DNA of 64,000 nt from Floridanema evergladense (GTDB taxonomy: Bacteria; Cyanobacteriota; Cyanobacteriia; Cyanobacteriales; Aerosakkonemataceae): assembly GCF_041929205.1 (NCBI RefSeq), contig NZ_JBHFNT010000229.1. One strand, 5' to 3'. The translations under genes were made by a program, and so were the position numbers. Within the stretch, counting starts at the first letter, position 1. Every line of letters starts with the position of its first letter. The notes beneath the pieces were generated by a model, which did no database searches, had not been told where the DNA came from, and was given only the letters and a program-made list of their open reading frames with translations. This document shows, in pieces, positions 51,773 through 60,147 of this stretch.

Positions 51773-51906
51773 CTAGGGTTCCGGTTTGGATACAACAACG
51801 AGAAAGTATAGTCAAACGCTGGTCCGAGAGAAGCAGCTGGCAAACCTCAGAATTTTTTATTTATAAGGATTAGCTAGCCACACGGAGGGAGAAAAGCCCG
51901 GGAGAA
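51773..51906 (+). ncRNA. Guanidine-I (ykkC) riboswitch
   Basis: The conserved blocks of the ykkC class occur in order: CTAGGGTTCCGG (51773-51784), GGTCCGAGAG (51821-51830), ACACGG (51880-51885) and AAAAGCCCGGGAGA (51892-51905). This class binds guanidine and switches on guanidine export, degradation or transport genes. The downstream genes, a guanidine hydrolase, its chaperones and an ABC importer, fit. A pairing segment downstream (51936-51949) provides the expression platform. Confidence 0.92.
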
Positions 51907-51960
51907 AAGCACCAGTTAAAGAGACTGAGGCTTTGTTCTCCTGGGCTTTCTCTTTGGCTT
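51893..51960 (+). terminator. Riboswitch expression platform (competing stem)
   Basis: AAAGCCCGGGAGAA (51893-51906, the 3' part of the aptamer) is complementary to TTCTCCTGGGCTTT (51936-51949) with a single G-U pair. So the segment can pair with the aptamer or form this stem, but not both. A T-containing stretch follows, consistent with transcription stop in the absence of ligand. The mechanism is inferred. Confidence 0.7.
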
Positions 51961-52013
51961 TCAGGAGACAAGCTAGAAAATCTAGTTGTTTTGCAAGTAT
52001 TTAAGGTGTCCCA

Positions 52014-53219
52014 ATGACTGAGAATCCTTCGGAAAATCCCTTATTTAATAGCCCTAACTCGAATAACGGACATAGACCAAGTGAAGCACAACGAGCTTTA
52101 GAAATGGAAGCAAGGTTGCCGTTAACAGGTTGGCAACAGGAAGTATCGCAAGGGCTGGAATATGGGTTGGAAGCAGCAGACAGTATTCGCGATCGCACTA
52201 TTCCCACTTTCTCTCGCGGCGAACTCCCCCACTACGCAGGCATTAACACCTTCATGAAAGCACCTTATTTAGAAGATGTGCGAAGAGTTGGGGAATACGA
52301 TGTGGCAATAGTCGGTGTACCTCACGACTCTGGAACCACCTATCGTCCCGGTACAAGGTTTGGGCCACAGGGGATTCGCCGGATTTCTGCATTGTACACC
52401 CCTTACAACTTTGAGTTAGGGGTTGATTTGCGCGAACAAATTACCCTGTGCGATGTTGGCGATATTTTCACCATTCCCGCAAATAACGAAAAGTCATTTG
52501 ACCAAATTTCTAAAGGTATTGCCCATATTTTCAGTTCTGGGGCATTTCCGATTATTTTAGGCGGCGACCATTCGATCGGCTTCCCCACAGTTAGAGGTAT
52601 TTGTCGCCACTTGGGAGACAAAAAAGTTGGTATTATTCACTTCGATCGCCACGCCGACACCCAAGAAACCGACCTCGACGAAAGAATGCACACCTGTCCT
52701 TGGTTCCACGCCACCAACATGGTAAACGCCCCAGCGAAAAACTTAGTACAGTTGGGAATCGGAGGTTGGCAAGTTCCCCGTCAAGGTGTGAAAGTTTGCC
52801 GGGAACGTGCAACCAACATCCTCACCGTTACCGACATTGTGGAAAAAGGAATCGATGCTGCTGTTGACTTTGCCTTAGAAAGAGCACTCGACGGCACCGA
52901 CTGCGTATACATCAGCTTCGATATTGATTGCATCGATGCTGGATTTGTGCCCGGTACAGGTTGGCCCGAACCAGGCGGTTTATTACCCCGTGAAGCCTTA
53001 AGTTTACTAGGAAAAATTGTCCAAAAAGCCCCAGTGTGCGGTTTAGAAGTAGTGGAAGTTTCCCCTCCCTACGACATCAGCGACATGACCTCACTCATGG
53101 CAACTCGCGTAATTTGCGACACAATGGCACACTTAATCGTCTCCGGTCAACTACCCCGCAAACAAAAACCCGCCTACATTCACCCAGAAGCACAACCTCA
53201 GCTTGTCGCCTGGACTTAA
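52014..53219 (+). CDS. gdmH: Guanidine hydrolase (Ni-dependent, agmatinase family)
   Basis: Ureohydrolase-fold enzyme of 401 residues with a roughly 80-residue N-terminal extension. Metal ligands are H186 (GGDHS), D211, H213 and D215 (FDRHAD), D303 and D305 (SFDIDCID). Where agmatinases have GTGTPE, this has GTGWPEPGG (W317). Position right after a guanidine riboswitch, with HypA/HypB-like chaperones downstream, matches Synechocystis Sll1077, shown to be a Ni-dependent guanidine hydrolase producing ammonium and urea. Automatic annotation as agmatinase (speB) would probably be wrong. Expression is likely induced by guanidine through the riboswitch. Confidence 0.88.
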   Translation: MTENPSENPLFNSPNSNNGHRPSEAQRALEMEARLPLTGWQQEVSQGLEYGLEAADSIRDRTIPTFSRGELPHYAGINTFMKAPYLEDVRRVGEYDVAIVGVPHDSGTTYRPGTRFGPQGIRRISALYTPYNFELGVDLREQITLCDVGDIFTIPANNEKSFDQISKGIAHIFSSGAFPIILGGDHSIGFPTVRGICRHLGDKKVGIIHFDRHADTQETDLDERMHTCPWFHATNMVNAPAKNLVQLGIGGWQVPRQGVKVCRERATNILTVTDIVEKGIDAAVDFALERALDGTDCVYISFDIDCIDAGFVPGTGWPEPGGLLPREALSLLGKIVQKAPVCGLEVVEVSPPYDISDMTSLMATRVICDTMAHLIVSGQLPRKQKPAYIHPEAQPQLVAWT

Positions 53220-53220
53220 T

Positions 53221-53382
53221 GGAATGGGGAGATGGGGGGATGGGGAGATGGGGGGACAAGGGGACAAGGAGACAAGGGGAAATTTCAGAACTAAAAACTT
53301 TCTCTCTCCCCTAACCCCTAACCCCTAACCCCTAACCCCACCCCAGTCCCTAGTCCCCAGTCCCCAATCCCCAATCCCCGAA
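53221..53382. repeat. G-rich then C-rich tandem repeats between gdmH and hypA
   Basis: The first half repeats GGGGAGATGG and GGGGACAAGG; the second half repeats CCCCTAAC four times and then CCCAGTCC/CCCCAATC. Together the halves are roughly complementary (G-rich against C-rich), so the transcript could fold within the operon. The unit is of the cyanobacterial short tandem repeat kind. Confidence 0.8.
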
Positions 53383-53385
53383 ACT

Positions 53386-53769
53386 ATGCACGAAACAGAC
53401 ATGACCAAGGCGTTAATTGTGACTGTGCGGAAATGGTGGTTAGAACAACCGGAAAAACCCCAAATTTCCCAGGTTCATCTCACAGTTGGCAAGTTTACTT
53501 GTGTGGAACCTGTGAGTTTACAATTCGCTTTTGAAGTTCAGACTCGCGGAACTTTTTTAGAAGGAGCAAAATTAGTTATTCAAGAAACTCCATTAATTGC
53601 TTTTTGTCATCATTGCCAACAAGAATATCACCCGGAAATTGGGATTCAATATGCTTGCCCGACTTGTCGATCGCCAATGGAAGACATACGTTCGGGTCGG
53701 GAATTAAAGATCGATCGAGTTGAATATAGTTCTGATTCTGTGGAAAGTAATTATGCACCAAACATTTGA
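53386..53769 (+). CDS. ghaA: HypA-like nickel chaperone for the guanidine hydrolase
   Basis: This 127-residue protein has the HypA pattern: nickel-binding N-terminus MHE (H2, E3) and a zinc site C74-x2-C77 and C91-x2-C94 (FCHHCQQEYH, YACPTC). In Synechocystis a HypA/HypB-like pair next to the guanidine hydrolase matures that enzyme; no hydrogenase genes are nearby here, so the same role is inferred. Its end overlaps the start of the HypB-like gene by 17 bases. Confidence 0.85.
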   Translation: MHETDMTKALIVTVRKWWLEQPEKPQISQVHLTVGKFTCVEPVSLQFAFEVQTRGTFLEGAKLVIQETPLIAFCHHCQQEYHPEIGIQYACPTCRSPMEDIRSGRELKIDRVEYSSDSVESNYAPNI

Positions 53770-54454
53770 CGCTGCTTTAGGTATTAATTTGCTCCATGCT
53801 AATCAAGAAGGGGCCGATCATAACCGGGAACATTTTGATGAGTGGGGAATTACTTGTTTTAATGTCATGAGTAGTCCCGGTGCTGGCAAAACTGCTTTGC
53901 TAGAAAAGACTCTAGCTGTATTAACAAATGAATATAAAATTGCCGTGATTGAAGGCGATATGACAACGGAATTAGATGCCGATCGTCTCCGCAAATACAA
54001 CGTTCCGGTAATTGCCATTAATACAGGTCGTTCCTGTCATTTGGATTCTAAAATGGTGTCTGGCGGAATTCATCGGTTAGCAAATGAATATAACCCTTCA
54101 GAATTCGATTTAGTCTTAGTCGAAAACGTTGGTAACTTAGTTTGTCCTGCCGAATTTGAAGTAGGCGAACACGCAAAAATTGCCTTATTAAGTATTACTG
54201 AAGGGGAAGATAAACCGCTGAAATATCCGGTGATGTTTCAAGAAGCAAATTGTTTGTTAATCACCAAAATGGACTTAGCACCCCATTTAGATGTTGATGT
54301 CAATCAAATAATTGCAAATGTCCGCCAAATGAATCCTCATGTCACCATTATTCCTGTTTCTGCCAAAACCGGAGAAGGATTAGATATTTGGTTTGATTGG
54401 GTACGTTTTCAGTTAACTAAATCTGCAAAACAGCAATTATCAGTTGTTCATTAA
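53753..54454 (+). CDS. ghaB: HypB-like nickel GTPase chaperone for the guanidine hydrolase
   Basis: This 233-residue GTPase of the HypB/UreG class has the P-loop SSPGAGKT (41-48), IEGDMTTELDADRL (switch region), NVGNLVCPAEFEVGEH with the metal-binding cysteine, and the base-recognition motif TKMDL. No histidine-rich N-terminal nickel store is present. ATG 53753 is favoured over an upstream start because MHQTFDAALGINLLHANQ resembles HypB N-termini. Overlaps ghaA by 17 bases, implying coupled translation. Confidence 0.88.
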   Translation: MHQTFDAALGINLLHANQEGADHNREHFDEWGITCFNVMSSPGAGKTALLEKTLAVLTNEYKIAVIEGDMTTELDADRLRKYNVPVIAINTGRSCHLDSKMVSGGIHRLANEYNPSEFDLVLVENVGNLVCPAEFEVGEHAKIALLSITEGEDKPLKYPVMFQEANCLLITKMDLAPHLDVDVNQIIANVRQMNPHVTIIPVSAKTGEGLDIWFDWVRFQLTKSAKQQLSVVH

Positions 54455-54465
54455 AAACTCAACTT

Positions 54466-54498
54466 AGATCCCCCAATTCTTTAAGAATTCGGGTATCT
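54466..54498 (+). other. Imperfect hairpin between ghaB and the ABC lipoprotein gene
   Basis: AGAT...CCC...AATTCTT and AAGAATT...GGG...ATCT pair with a few mismatches over about 16 bases. No T run follows. It may be an attenuator or mRNA-stability element inside the guanidine operon, or another dispersed repeat. The rest of the 161-base spacer holds no gene. Confidence 0.45.
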
Positions 54499-54615
54499 GG
54501 AGTAATTTGTAGCTTAAGTAACAAAGCGGTGACTACTTTTTCTGCTACAAATGATTTACCGCTATCAAAAAATATCAATGATAAATTTGACAAAATCTGT
54601 CTTAAGGTAGATGTT

Positions 54616-55668
54616 ATGAAAGTGCGATCGCTCCTTTCCTACTGCATCCTGTTTCTTGTTACCTTCAGCCTAGCCGTAGGTTGCGTTAACCCCGCAGTTT
54701 ACATCAAAACAACTAACGAAGCTGACTCTACTGCTTCCTCAGTTAGTGCTAATGCCGTCCGTTTAGGATTTAGTGCTTGGCCCGGTTGGTTTCCTTGGCA
54801 AATTGCCCAAGAACAAGGCATTTTTAAAGCAAATAATGTTCCCGTAGACTTGAAATGGTTCGACGGATATTTAGAATCTATCAACACTTTAACAGCCGGA
54901 CAAATAGACGCTAACAGTCAAACTTTAGGAGATACAGTTAACTCAGTTGCTGGTGGTGCAGATAAAGTAATTGTGCTAGTAAATGATAACTCCACTGGCA
55001 ATGATAAAGTAATTGTCCGAGAAGGCATTAATTCCGTTGCTGATTTAAAAGGAAAAAAAGTTGCTGCTGAAGAAGGAACAGTCGATCATTTTCTGTTACT
55101 TTTAGGATTAAAAAAAGCAGGTTTATCGCCAAAAGATATTCAATTTGTTCCGTTAGAAACAGGTCAAGCAGCAGCAGCATTTGTCGGCGGACAAGTTGAT
55201 GCAGTGGCAGTATTTGCGCCTTTTACAACTCAAGCATTAAAGCGTCAGGGTAGTAAAGAATTATTCAGTTCAAAAGACTTTCCGGGAGCAATTTCCGATC
55301 ATTTAGTAGTTTCCCGTAAGTTTTTGCAAGAAAATCCCGAACAAATTCAAGCATTAGTTAATTCCTGGTTTGCCACCTTGGATTATATGCAAAAAAATCC
55401 CGAACAATCTTATGAAATTATGGCAAAAAGAGCGGGGGTTCCGATATCTGAATATAAGCAATATGCTGATGGCACTCGCATCTTTACTATTGAGGAAAAC
55501 TTAACAGCTTTTCAACCAGGAAATAACTTGAATTCTTTGCAATTCGCCGCCCAAGAAATGAGCAAATTTCTGATGGAAGTGGGACTAGCAAAAACTCAAC
55601 CTGATATTAGTAAAATATTTGACGATCGCTTTGTCAAAGCCTACGCCGAACAAGTGAAAAAATCATAA
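54616..55668 (+). CDS. ABC importer substrate-binding lipoprotein, probable guanidine transport
   Basis: From ATG 54616 (AAGGTAG upstream) a lipoprotein signal ends in the lipobox LAVGC (C23). The mature part is a SsuA/TauA/NrtA-type binding protein: RLGFSAWPGWFPWQIAQEQGIF, WFDGYLESINTLTAGQIDA and AVFAPFTTQAL. At 350 residues it is complete. In Synechocystis the guanidine hydrolase genes are followed by such a transporter, so guanidine or a guanidino compound is the likely substrate, though this is inference. An in-frame extension to 54529 lacks a signal. Confidence 0.85.
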   Translation: MKVRSLLSYCILFLVTFSLAVGCVNPAVYIKTTNEADSTASSVSANAVRLGFSAWPGWFPWQIAQEQGIFKANNVPVDLKWFDGYLESINTLTAGQIDANSQTLGDTVNSVAGGADKVIVLVNDNSTGNDKVIVREGINSVADLKGKKVAAEEGTVDHFLLLLGLKKAGLSPKDIQFVPLETGQAAAAFVGGQVDAVAVFAPFTTQALKRQGSKELFSSKDFPGAISDHLVVSRKFLQENPEQIQALVNSWFATLDYMQKNPEQSYEIMAKRAGVPISEYKQYADGTRIFTIEENLTAFQPGNNLNSLQFAAQEMSKFLMEVGLAKTQPDISKIFDDRFVKAYAEQVKKS

Positions 55669-55685
55669 ACTATGGAACTTTAACC

Positions 55686-56531
55686 ATGAATGAAACTCCT
55701 AGCTCAATTAGAAACTACATCCGACCAAAAAAAATCAAACCCACAGTTTTTTGGCGGCTGGGTGAAGACATTCCCAAACCTTTAAATACAGCATTAGTTA
55801 TTACCTCAATTGGTGCGCCTTTGTTACTTTGGTGGTTAGTAACTACCTTCGGAAACATTGACCCGAAATTTTTACCTTCACCTGCCAAAGTAATGGAAGC
55901 GTTCGGCAGATTATGGAGCACTCGCGAACTGTTGAAAGATACAGTTGCAAGTCTATGGCGTGTCGGTGTTGGGTTTATTTTAGCAGCAGCAGTTTCTATT
56001 CCCATTGGGATATTGATGGGCAGTTTTGCCAGTGTTCGTGCATTATTAGAACCGCTATTTGGACTAATGCGCTATATGCCCGCACCTGCCTTTATTCCCC
56101 TGTTAATTTTATATTTGGGAATCGGAGAAGAACCGAAAATCACCCTGATTTTTATCGGAGTTTTCTTCTTCAATTCCTTAATGGTAATGGATACTGTAAA
56201 ATTTGTACCAAAAGATTTGATTGAAGCGAGTTATATTTTAGGAGGCGATCGCAAACAAGCCCTATTACAAGTAATTTTCCCCCACGTTTTACCGGGAATC
56301 ATTGACGCTTGTCGCATCAACTTAGCAGCAGCGTGGCAACTAGTAATTGTTTCCGAACTAATTGCCGCAACCGAAGGTTTAGGTCGTCGAATTAGCGTAG
56401 CAGGTAGATTTCTCAGAACCGATGAAATCTTCGTCGGACTAATAGTAATTGGAGTAATTGGATTATCTTTCGATCTATTTTTCCAGTATCTCTTAAGAGT
56501 TTCCTGTAAATGGGCAAGTCAAAAACGCTGA
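55686..56531 (+). CDS. ABC importer permease (SsuC/TauC type)
   Basis: This 281-residue inner-membrane permease has about six helices and the binding-protein-dependent transport signature region ILGGDRKQALLQVIFPHVLPGI near its C-terminus, which contacts the ATPase. VSELIAATEGLGRRI is typical of the SsuC/TauC/NrtB class. It starts 17 bases after the lipoprotein gene. The ATPase gene follows after a 203-base spacer. Confidence 0.9.
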   Translation: MNETPSSIRNYIRPKKIKPTVFWRLGEDIPKPLNTALVITSIGAPLLLWWLVTTFGNIDPKFLPSPAKVMEAFGRLWSTRELLKDTVASLWRVGVGFILAAAVSIPIGILMGSFASVRALLEPLFGLMRYMPAPAFIPLLILYLGIGEEPKITLIFIGVFFFNSLMVMDTVKFVPKDLIEASYILGGDRKQALLQVIFPHVLPGIIDACRINLAAAWQLVIVSELIAATEGLGRRISVAGRFLRTDEIFVGLIVIGVIGLSFDLFFQYLLRVSCKWASQKR

Positions 56532-56619
56532 GAGGTACACAGAGGAGGAACTAAAAGTTTTTGTCCCAATAGATTCTGCAATTTAAAGATAAAAATTCTA
56601 ACTAAATTGTAAATACTTC

Positions 56620-56690
56620 TTTTTCTTTCCTTCGTGTCCTTCGTGCCTTACGTGCTACGCACACGCTACGCGAACGTGGTTCAAAAAAAA
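56620..56690. repeat. Half copy of the CCTTCGTGTC repeat
   Basis: CTTTCCTTCGTGTCCTTCGTG, then GCTACGCACACGCTACGCGAACG and GGTTC, match the left half of the repeat at 51541-51675. It sits between the permease and ATPase genes of the ABC importer. No gene is seen in this 203-base spacer. Confidence 0.7.
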
Positions 56691-56734
56691 AGACAAATTA
56701 ATGACAAAGAAACCAAATTAGTGAGGCTAAATTT

Positions 56735-57511
56735 ATGTATTTGCAAATTAACAATCTGAACAAACATTTTCAAACCAAAAACGGTAATTTAGTCGTCCTG
56801 AAAGACATTAATATGACGATTAAACAAGGAGAATTTATTTGTGCAGTAGGGGCATCTGGTTCAGGTAAATCTACTTTATTGCGGCAAATAGCAGGACTTG
56901 ATAACCCTACTTCTGGAGAAGTAAGAATTGATGGTGAAGTGATTACAGGGCCGGGGCCCGATCGCGGCATGGTATTCCAACACTATACACTTTATCCTTG
57001 GATGAATGTACAAGAAAACACTGAATTTGGACTTAAACTTCAAGGCGTACCAAAAAAGGTGAGAAAACAGCAAGCAAGCTATTATTTAAGTGTAGTGGGA
57101 TTGGCTAATTTTGCTAAGTCATTACCTAAAGAATTATCGGGGGGAATGAAACAACGTGCGGCGATCGCACGCGCCCTAGCTTCCGAACCAAAAGTATTAT
57201 TAATGGATGAACCTTTCGGCGCATTAGATATTCACACCAAAGAGTCAATGCACGAATTTATGTTAGAACTTTGGCAAAGAACAAAAATCACCATTTTTAT
57301 GATTACTCATGATGTGGAAGAAGCTGTATTTCTCTCCAATCGAATTTACGCTTTAGGGGCACGTCCTGGTACAGTCAGAAAAGAAATTACCATTAAATTA
57401 CCCGATCGCACTCACAATGTTAAACGCCATACTATTTTCCATGACTACCGAGATGAACTAATGGAATTATTACGCAAACATGGACAAGAAGCTGTAGCAG
57501 TCGCCGCCTAA
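56735..57511 (+). CDS. ABC importer ATPase (SsuB/TauB type)
   Basis: This 258-residue ATPase has Walker A GASGSGKST (39-47), Q loop VFQHYTLYPW, signature LSGGMKQR, Walker B VLLMDEPFGALD and the H-switch ITHDVEEA. The size and sequence fit the SsuB/TauB/NrtD class, matching the permease and lipoprotein upstream. It completes the guanidine locus. The spacer upstream contains a repeat, so it could have a separate start of transcription. Confidence 0.92.
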   Translation: MYLQINNLNKHFQTKNGNLVVLKDINMTIKQGEFICAVGASGSGKSTLLRQIAGLDNPTSGEVRIDGEVITGPGPDRGMVFQHYTLYPWMNVQENTEFGLKLQGVPKKVRKQQASYYLSVVGLANFAKSLPKELSGGMKQRAAIARALASEPKVLLMDEPFGALDIHTKESMHEFMLELWQRTKITIFMITHDVEEAVFLSNRIYALGARPGTVRKEITIKLPDRTHNVKRHTIFHDYRDELMELLRKHGQEAVAVAA

Positions 57512-57664
57512 CAAGGTAGAGTGTGTCAGAATACAAAAACGGCTTGAAATCACAAAAACTAAATTCCGATCCACCCTAATTTCTAAAAATAGAACCTTAG
57601 AGTGATGCCAATTCTTCTGTGTTAACTACAACATAATATATGGCACAGAAGAAGAGGTTTATCA

Positions 57665-58573
57665 ATGTTTATCCCACTGGGTTTCGGAAAGCGATCGATC
57701 AATACGTTTTTAGGAGACATGGTTTACTATACCGCCATTGACGAACCTTGGAATAAAAATGGCGCAAAAGAAAGCGAAAAAACACTAGTCTTTCTCCACG
57801 CTTTTGGCGGTGGTTCGTCTGCTTATGAATGGTCTAAAGTTTATCCTGCCTTTGCCACCGAATATCGAATTTTAGCACCTGATTTAATTGGTTGGGGGCG
57901 TTCCAACCATCCAGCCAAACAATATCGAATAGACGAATATATTAGAATTATTCTGGAATTTATCGAAAAAACTTGCGATCGTCCTGTAACAGTAATTGCC
58001 TCTGGATTAACTGCGGCTTTCACCATTCGTACAGCCATAAATCGACCTGAATTATTCAAGTCATTAATATTAGTTACTCCCGCAGGTTTAGCAGAATTCG
58101 GAACCGACTACAGCCAAAGTATCGCCGCCAAAGTAGTTAAAATTCCCGTATTAAACCAAATACTTTATAGCGCCGGAGTAGCTTCAGCTTTAGGAGTTCG
58201 CAGCTACTTAGAACAGCGGCAATTCGCTCATCCAGAACGAATTTATCCAGAAATCGTTGACGCATATTTAGCATCTGCTGAACAGCCGAATGCTGAATAT
58301 GCCGCCTTGTCATTTGTTAGTGGTGATTTATCTTTTGATTTAGGAGAATACATTAATCTATTAAGTATTCCTACAGCCATTATTTGGGGAAAAGAATCAG
58401 AATTTACTAGTCCAGAAATCGGTCGTCGTTTCGCAAAAATGAACCCGAAAGCAATTCGTTTCTTTTATCATTCAGATGATTTCGGTTTTACTCCGCAATT
58501 AGAACTTCCTGCTGTAACTATTGGGTTAATTCGCAAATTTTTGCCTTTACTAGATGCAGAACCAACTTCATAA
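57665..58573 (+). CDS. Alpha/beta-hydrolase-fold protein, apparently without catalytic residues
   Basis: The fold is clear: LVFLHAFGGGSSAYEW, LAPDLIGWGRSN, and a C-terminal PQLELPAVTIGLIRKFL. However the nucleophile elbow reads VIASGLTAAF in place of GHSLGG, with Gly where Ser is expected in the best alignment, though a one-residue shift would keep the Ser. The histidine of GHxPQxExP is Phe (GFTPQLELP), and the acid site (GKESEF) is altered. A non-enzymatic role such as scaffolding or binding is inferred. It stands alone after the guanidine locus. Confidence 0.78.
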   Translation: MFIPLGFGKRSINTFLGDMVYYTAIDEPWNKNGAKESEKTLVFLHAFGGGSSAYEWSKVYPAFATEYRILAPDLIGWGRSNHPAKQYRIDEYIRIILEFIEKTCDRPVTVIASGLTAAFTIRTAINRPELFKSLILVTPAGLAEFGTDYSQSIAAKVVKIPVLNQILYSAGVASALGVRSYLEQRQFAHPERIYPEIVDAYLASAEQPNAEYAALSFVSGDLSFDLGEYINLLSIPTAIIWGKESEFTSPEIGRRFAKMNPKAIRFFYHSDDFGFTPQLELPAVTIGLIRKFLPLLDAEPTS

Positions 58574-58593
58574 CCACTAACAGCGAAATTCTT

Positions 58594-58613
58594 AAGTCTG
58601 TGTAGGCAGACTT
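58594..58613 (+). terminator. Short hairpin after the hydrolase-fold gene
   Basis: AAGTCTG (58594-58600) and CAGACTT (58607-58613) form a seven-pair stem with a six-base loop, followed by GCTTT. It is a weak terminator candidate. Confidence 0.45.
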
Positions 58614-58711
58614 GCTTTGTGTAACCCCAAGTTTTAATCTATGGGAAAAAAGGTTTCTGAATAGACTATCCGAAAACTACTCAATTATACTTGTATACTT
58701 GATGTCAACTA

Positions 58712-59722
58712 GTGAATTTTAGTTCGATTGACATCATGCTGCAACGAATTGCTTTCATTATCAGCACTGCCACATTGATAGTTTTGGGGTTACTGTCTTT
58801 ATTGGTTTACTTTGCTTGGGTTTGGCCTTTAGAACTAATAACCCATTTCCGAGTTCAATATTTTATTTTATCTGTAATATTAGCGATCGCTCTAATTATT
58901 CTCTGGCAAGTCGGTCAGATTAAAAATAAAGCATTAATAATTGCTGCTTTATTAATTGCAGGACTAAACGCAGTTGATGTAATTCCCTGGTATTTACCTC
59001 ATTCACAACAGATAATTGAAGCTCCAGGTAAATCAATGAGAGTTTTATCTTTTAACTTAAATGTTCAAAATAATCAGGATAACAAAATAGTTAATTTAAT
59101 TCAAAGTAATCGCCCAGATTTAGCTTTATTAGCAGAAGTTGACGAAAGCACATTTAAAATATTAAAAACTCGTTTAGAAGACACTTTGCCTTATACTTTT
59201 AAAAGTTCCGGGGGAGGTTTAGCTGTTTTTAGTCGCTTTCCTTTTGCAGATATTAGAGCCGATCGCTTAAATAGTCAAGGAAATCATAACATCATAGCCA
59301 ATATCGAAGTCAACAAACAACTAATTCAAGTTATTGGCATTCATCCCTTAGTACCTCTAACTCGCAGCAATTTTCACCGTCGTAATCATCAGCTAGCAGC
59401 CTTAAGTAAATACATTCAAAAACAGAAGCAACCATTAATTTTAATGGGAGATTTTAACACTACACCTTGGTCGCCTTACTATCGGGAATTAATCAACGAA
59501 ACTAAGTTATATAATACTCGGTTAGGATTTGGTATTTTACCAAGTTGGCCTAGAACAGCAACTCACGTCCGTTTACCTTCTTGGCTAATTCCTTTAGTTA
59601 ATATTCCCATCGATCACTGTTTAGTTAGTCAGCAGTTTCGGGTGAGGCAAATTTATACAGGTAAAAATGCTAATTCCGATCACGCATCGCTGATCGTTGA
59701 CTTAGTGTTGCAAACAAATTGA
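58712..59722 (+). CDS. Membrane-anchored endonuclease/exonuclease/phosphatase-family protein
   Basis: Three hydrophobic segments (about residues 10-100) precede an EEP-fold domain. Its metal and active-site residues are visible: SFNLNVQNN, ALLAEVDES, GDFNTTPWSP, IDHCLVS and NSDHASLIVDL at the end. The domain could cut DNA or RNA or remove phosphates from lipids or proteins. The membrane order suggests an outside catalytic domain if three helices are crossed, but this is inference. It starts at GTG 58712; ATG 58736 is equally possible. Confidence 0.85.
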   Translation: MNFSSIDIMLQRIAFIISTATLIVLGLLSLLVYFAWVWPLELITHFRVQYFILSVILAIALIILWQVGQIKNKALIIAALLIAGLNAVDVIPWYLPHSQQIIEAPGKSMRVLSFNLNVQNNQDNKIVNLIQSNRPDLALLAEVDESTFKILKTRLEDTLPYTFKSSGGGLAVFSRFPFADIRADRLNSQGNHNIIANIEVNKQLIQVIGIHPLVPLTRSNFHRRNHQLAALSKYIQKQKQPLILMGDFNTTPWSPYYRELINETKLYNTRLGFGILPSWPRTATHVRLPSWLIPLVNIPIDHCLVSQQFRVRQIYTGKNANSDHASLIVDLVLQTN

Positions 59723-60147
59723 GGCGATCGTACTCTTAGTAAAAAACTCTGGTTTTGTGGACTAATCACAAAGGACTAGTCAGCTTCTTTAAAAAGCAAG
59801 TATTTTGTATCTTAAGTTTTAGCGCTTGAGATTGATGTCACTCTGTCAATATTTAGTTATTTTAATTATTGTGCATCAATTGGGGTCAGCTTATATAAAG
59901 ACCCTAACTATAAAACCCAGTTTTTTATAAAATATCGCAAAGCCAACTCAGATTTGTGGAGTTGGCTTTAGTGATTTTGCAGGGGAACAAATTTTCCGAC
60001 CATGACTTCCCGGAACTTGCCGGAGTTGTAGCCAAAACAGTTACTTTTGCAGACATTCAAATATTTCAATATGGCTCAGATGTGAACAGGTTTGAGGGGA
60101 TAAATCATGACGGGAAAGATTTTCTACCATTCCATCTAGTCTTGCGG
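59723..60147. other. Spacer after the EEP-family gene
   Basis: A hairpin (59939-59969) and a weak plus-strand frame (59956-60156, starting inside the hairpin arm) are the only structures I see. Short minus-strand frames in the same stretch (for example one reading YNSGKFREVMVGKF) end before the hairpin and could be the decayed end of a longer gene. I do not count any of them as genes. Confidence 0.4.
59939..59969 (-). terminator. Hairpin terminator
   Basis: AAAGCCAACTC (59939-59949) and GAGTTGGCTTT (59959-59969) pair perfectly over 11 bases with a nine-base loop. Read on the minus strand it lies about 180 bases beyond the small gene at 60148-60348 and may end its transcript. Confidence 0.6.

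Noticed and set aside
53036..53314. 92-codon plus-strand frame across the gdmH end and G-rich repeat
   Set aside because: It is a shifted frame of gdmH that continues into tandem repeats; the peptide is low-complexity.
53386..54454. HypA/HypB-like pair considered as hydrogenase maturation genes
   Set aside because: No hydrogenase or other hyp genes are nearby, and the pair lies inside a riboswitch-led guanidine locus.
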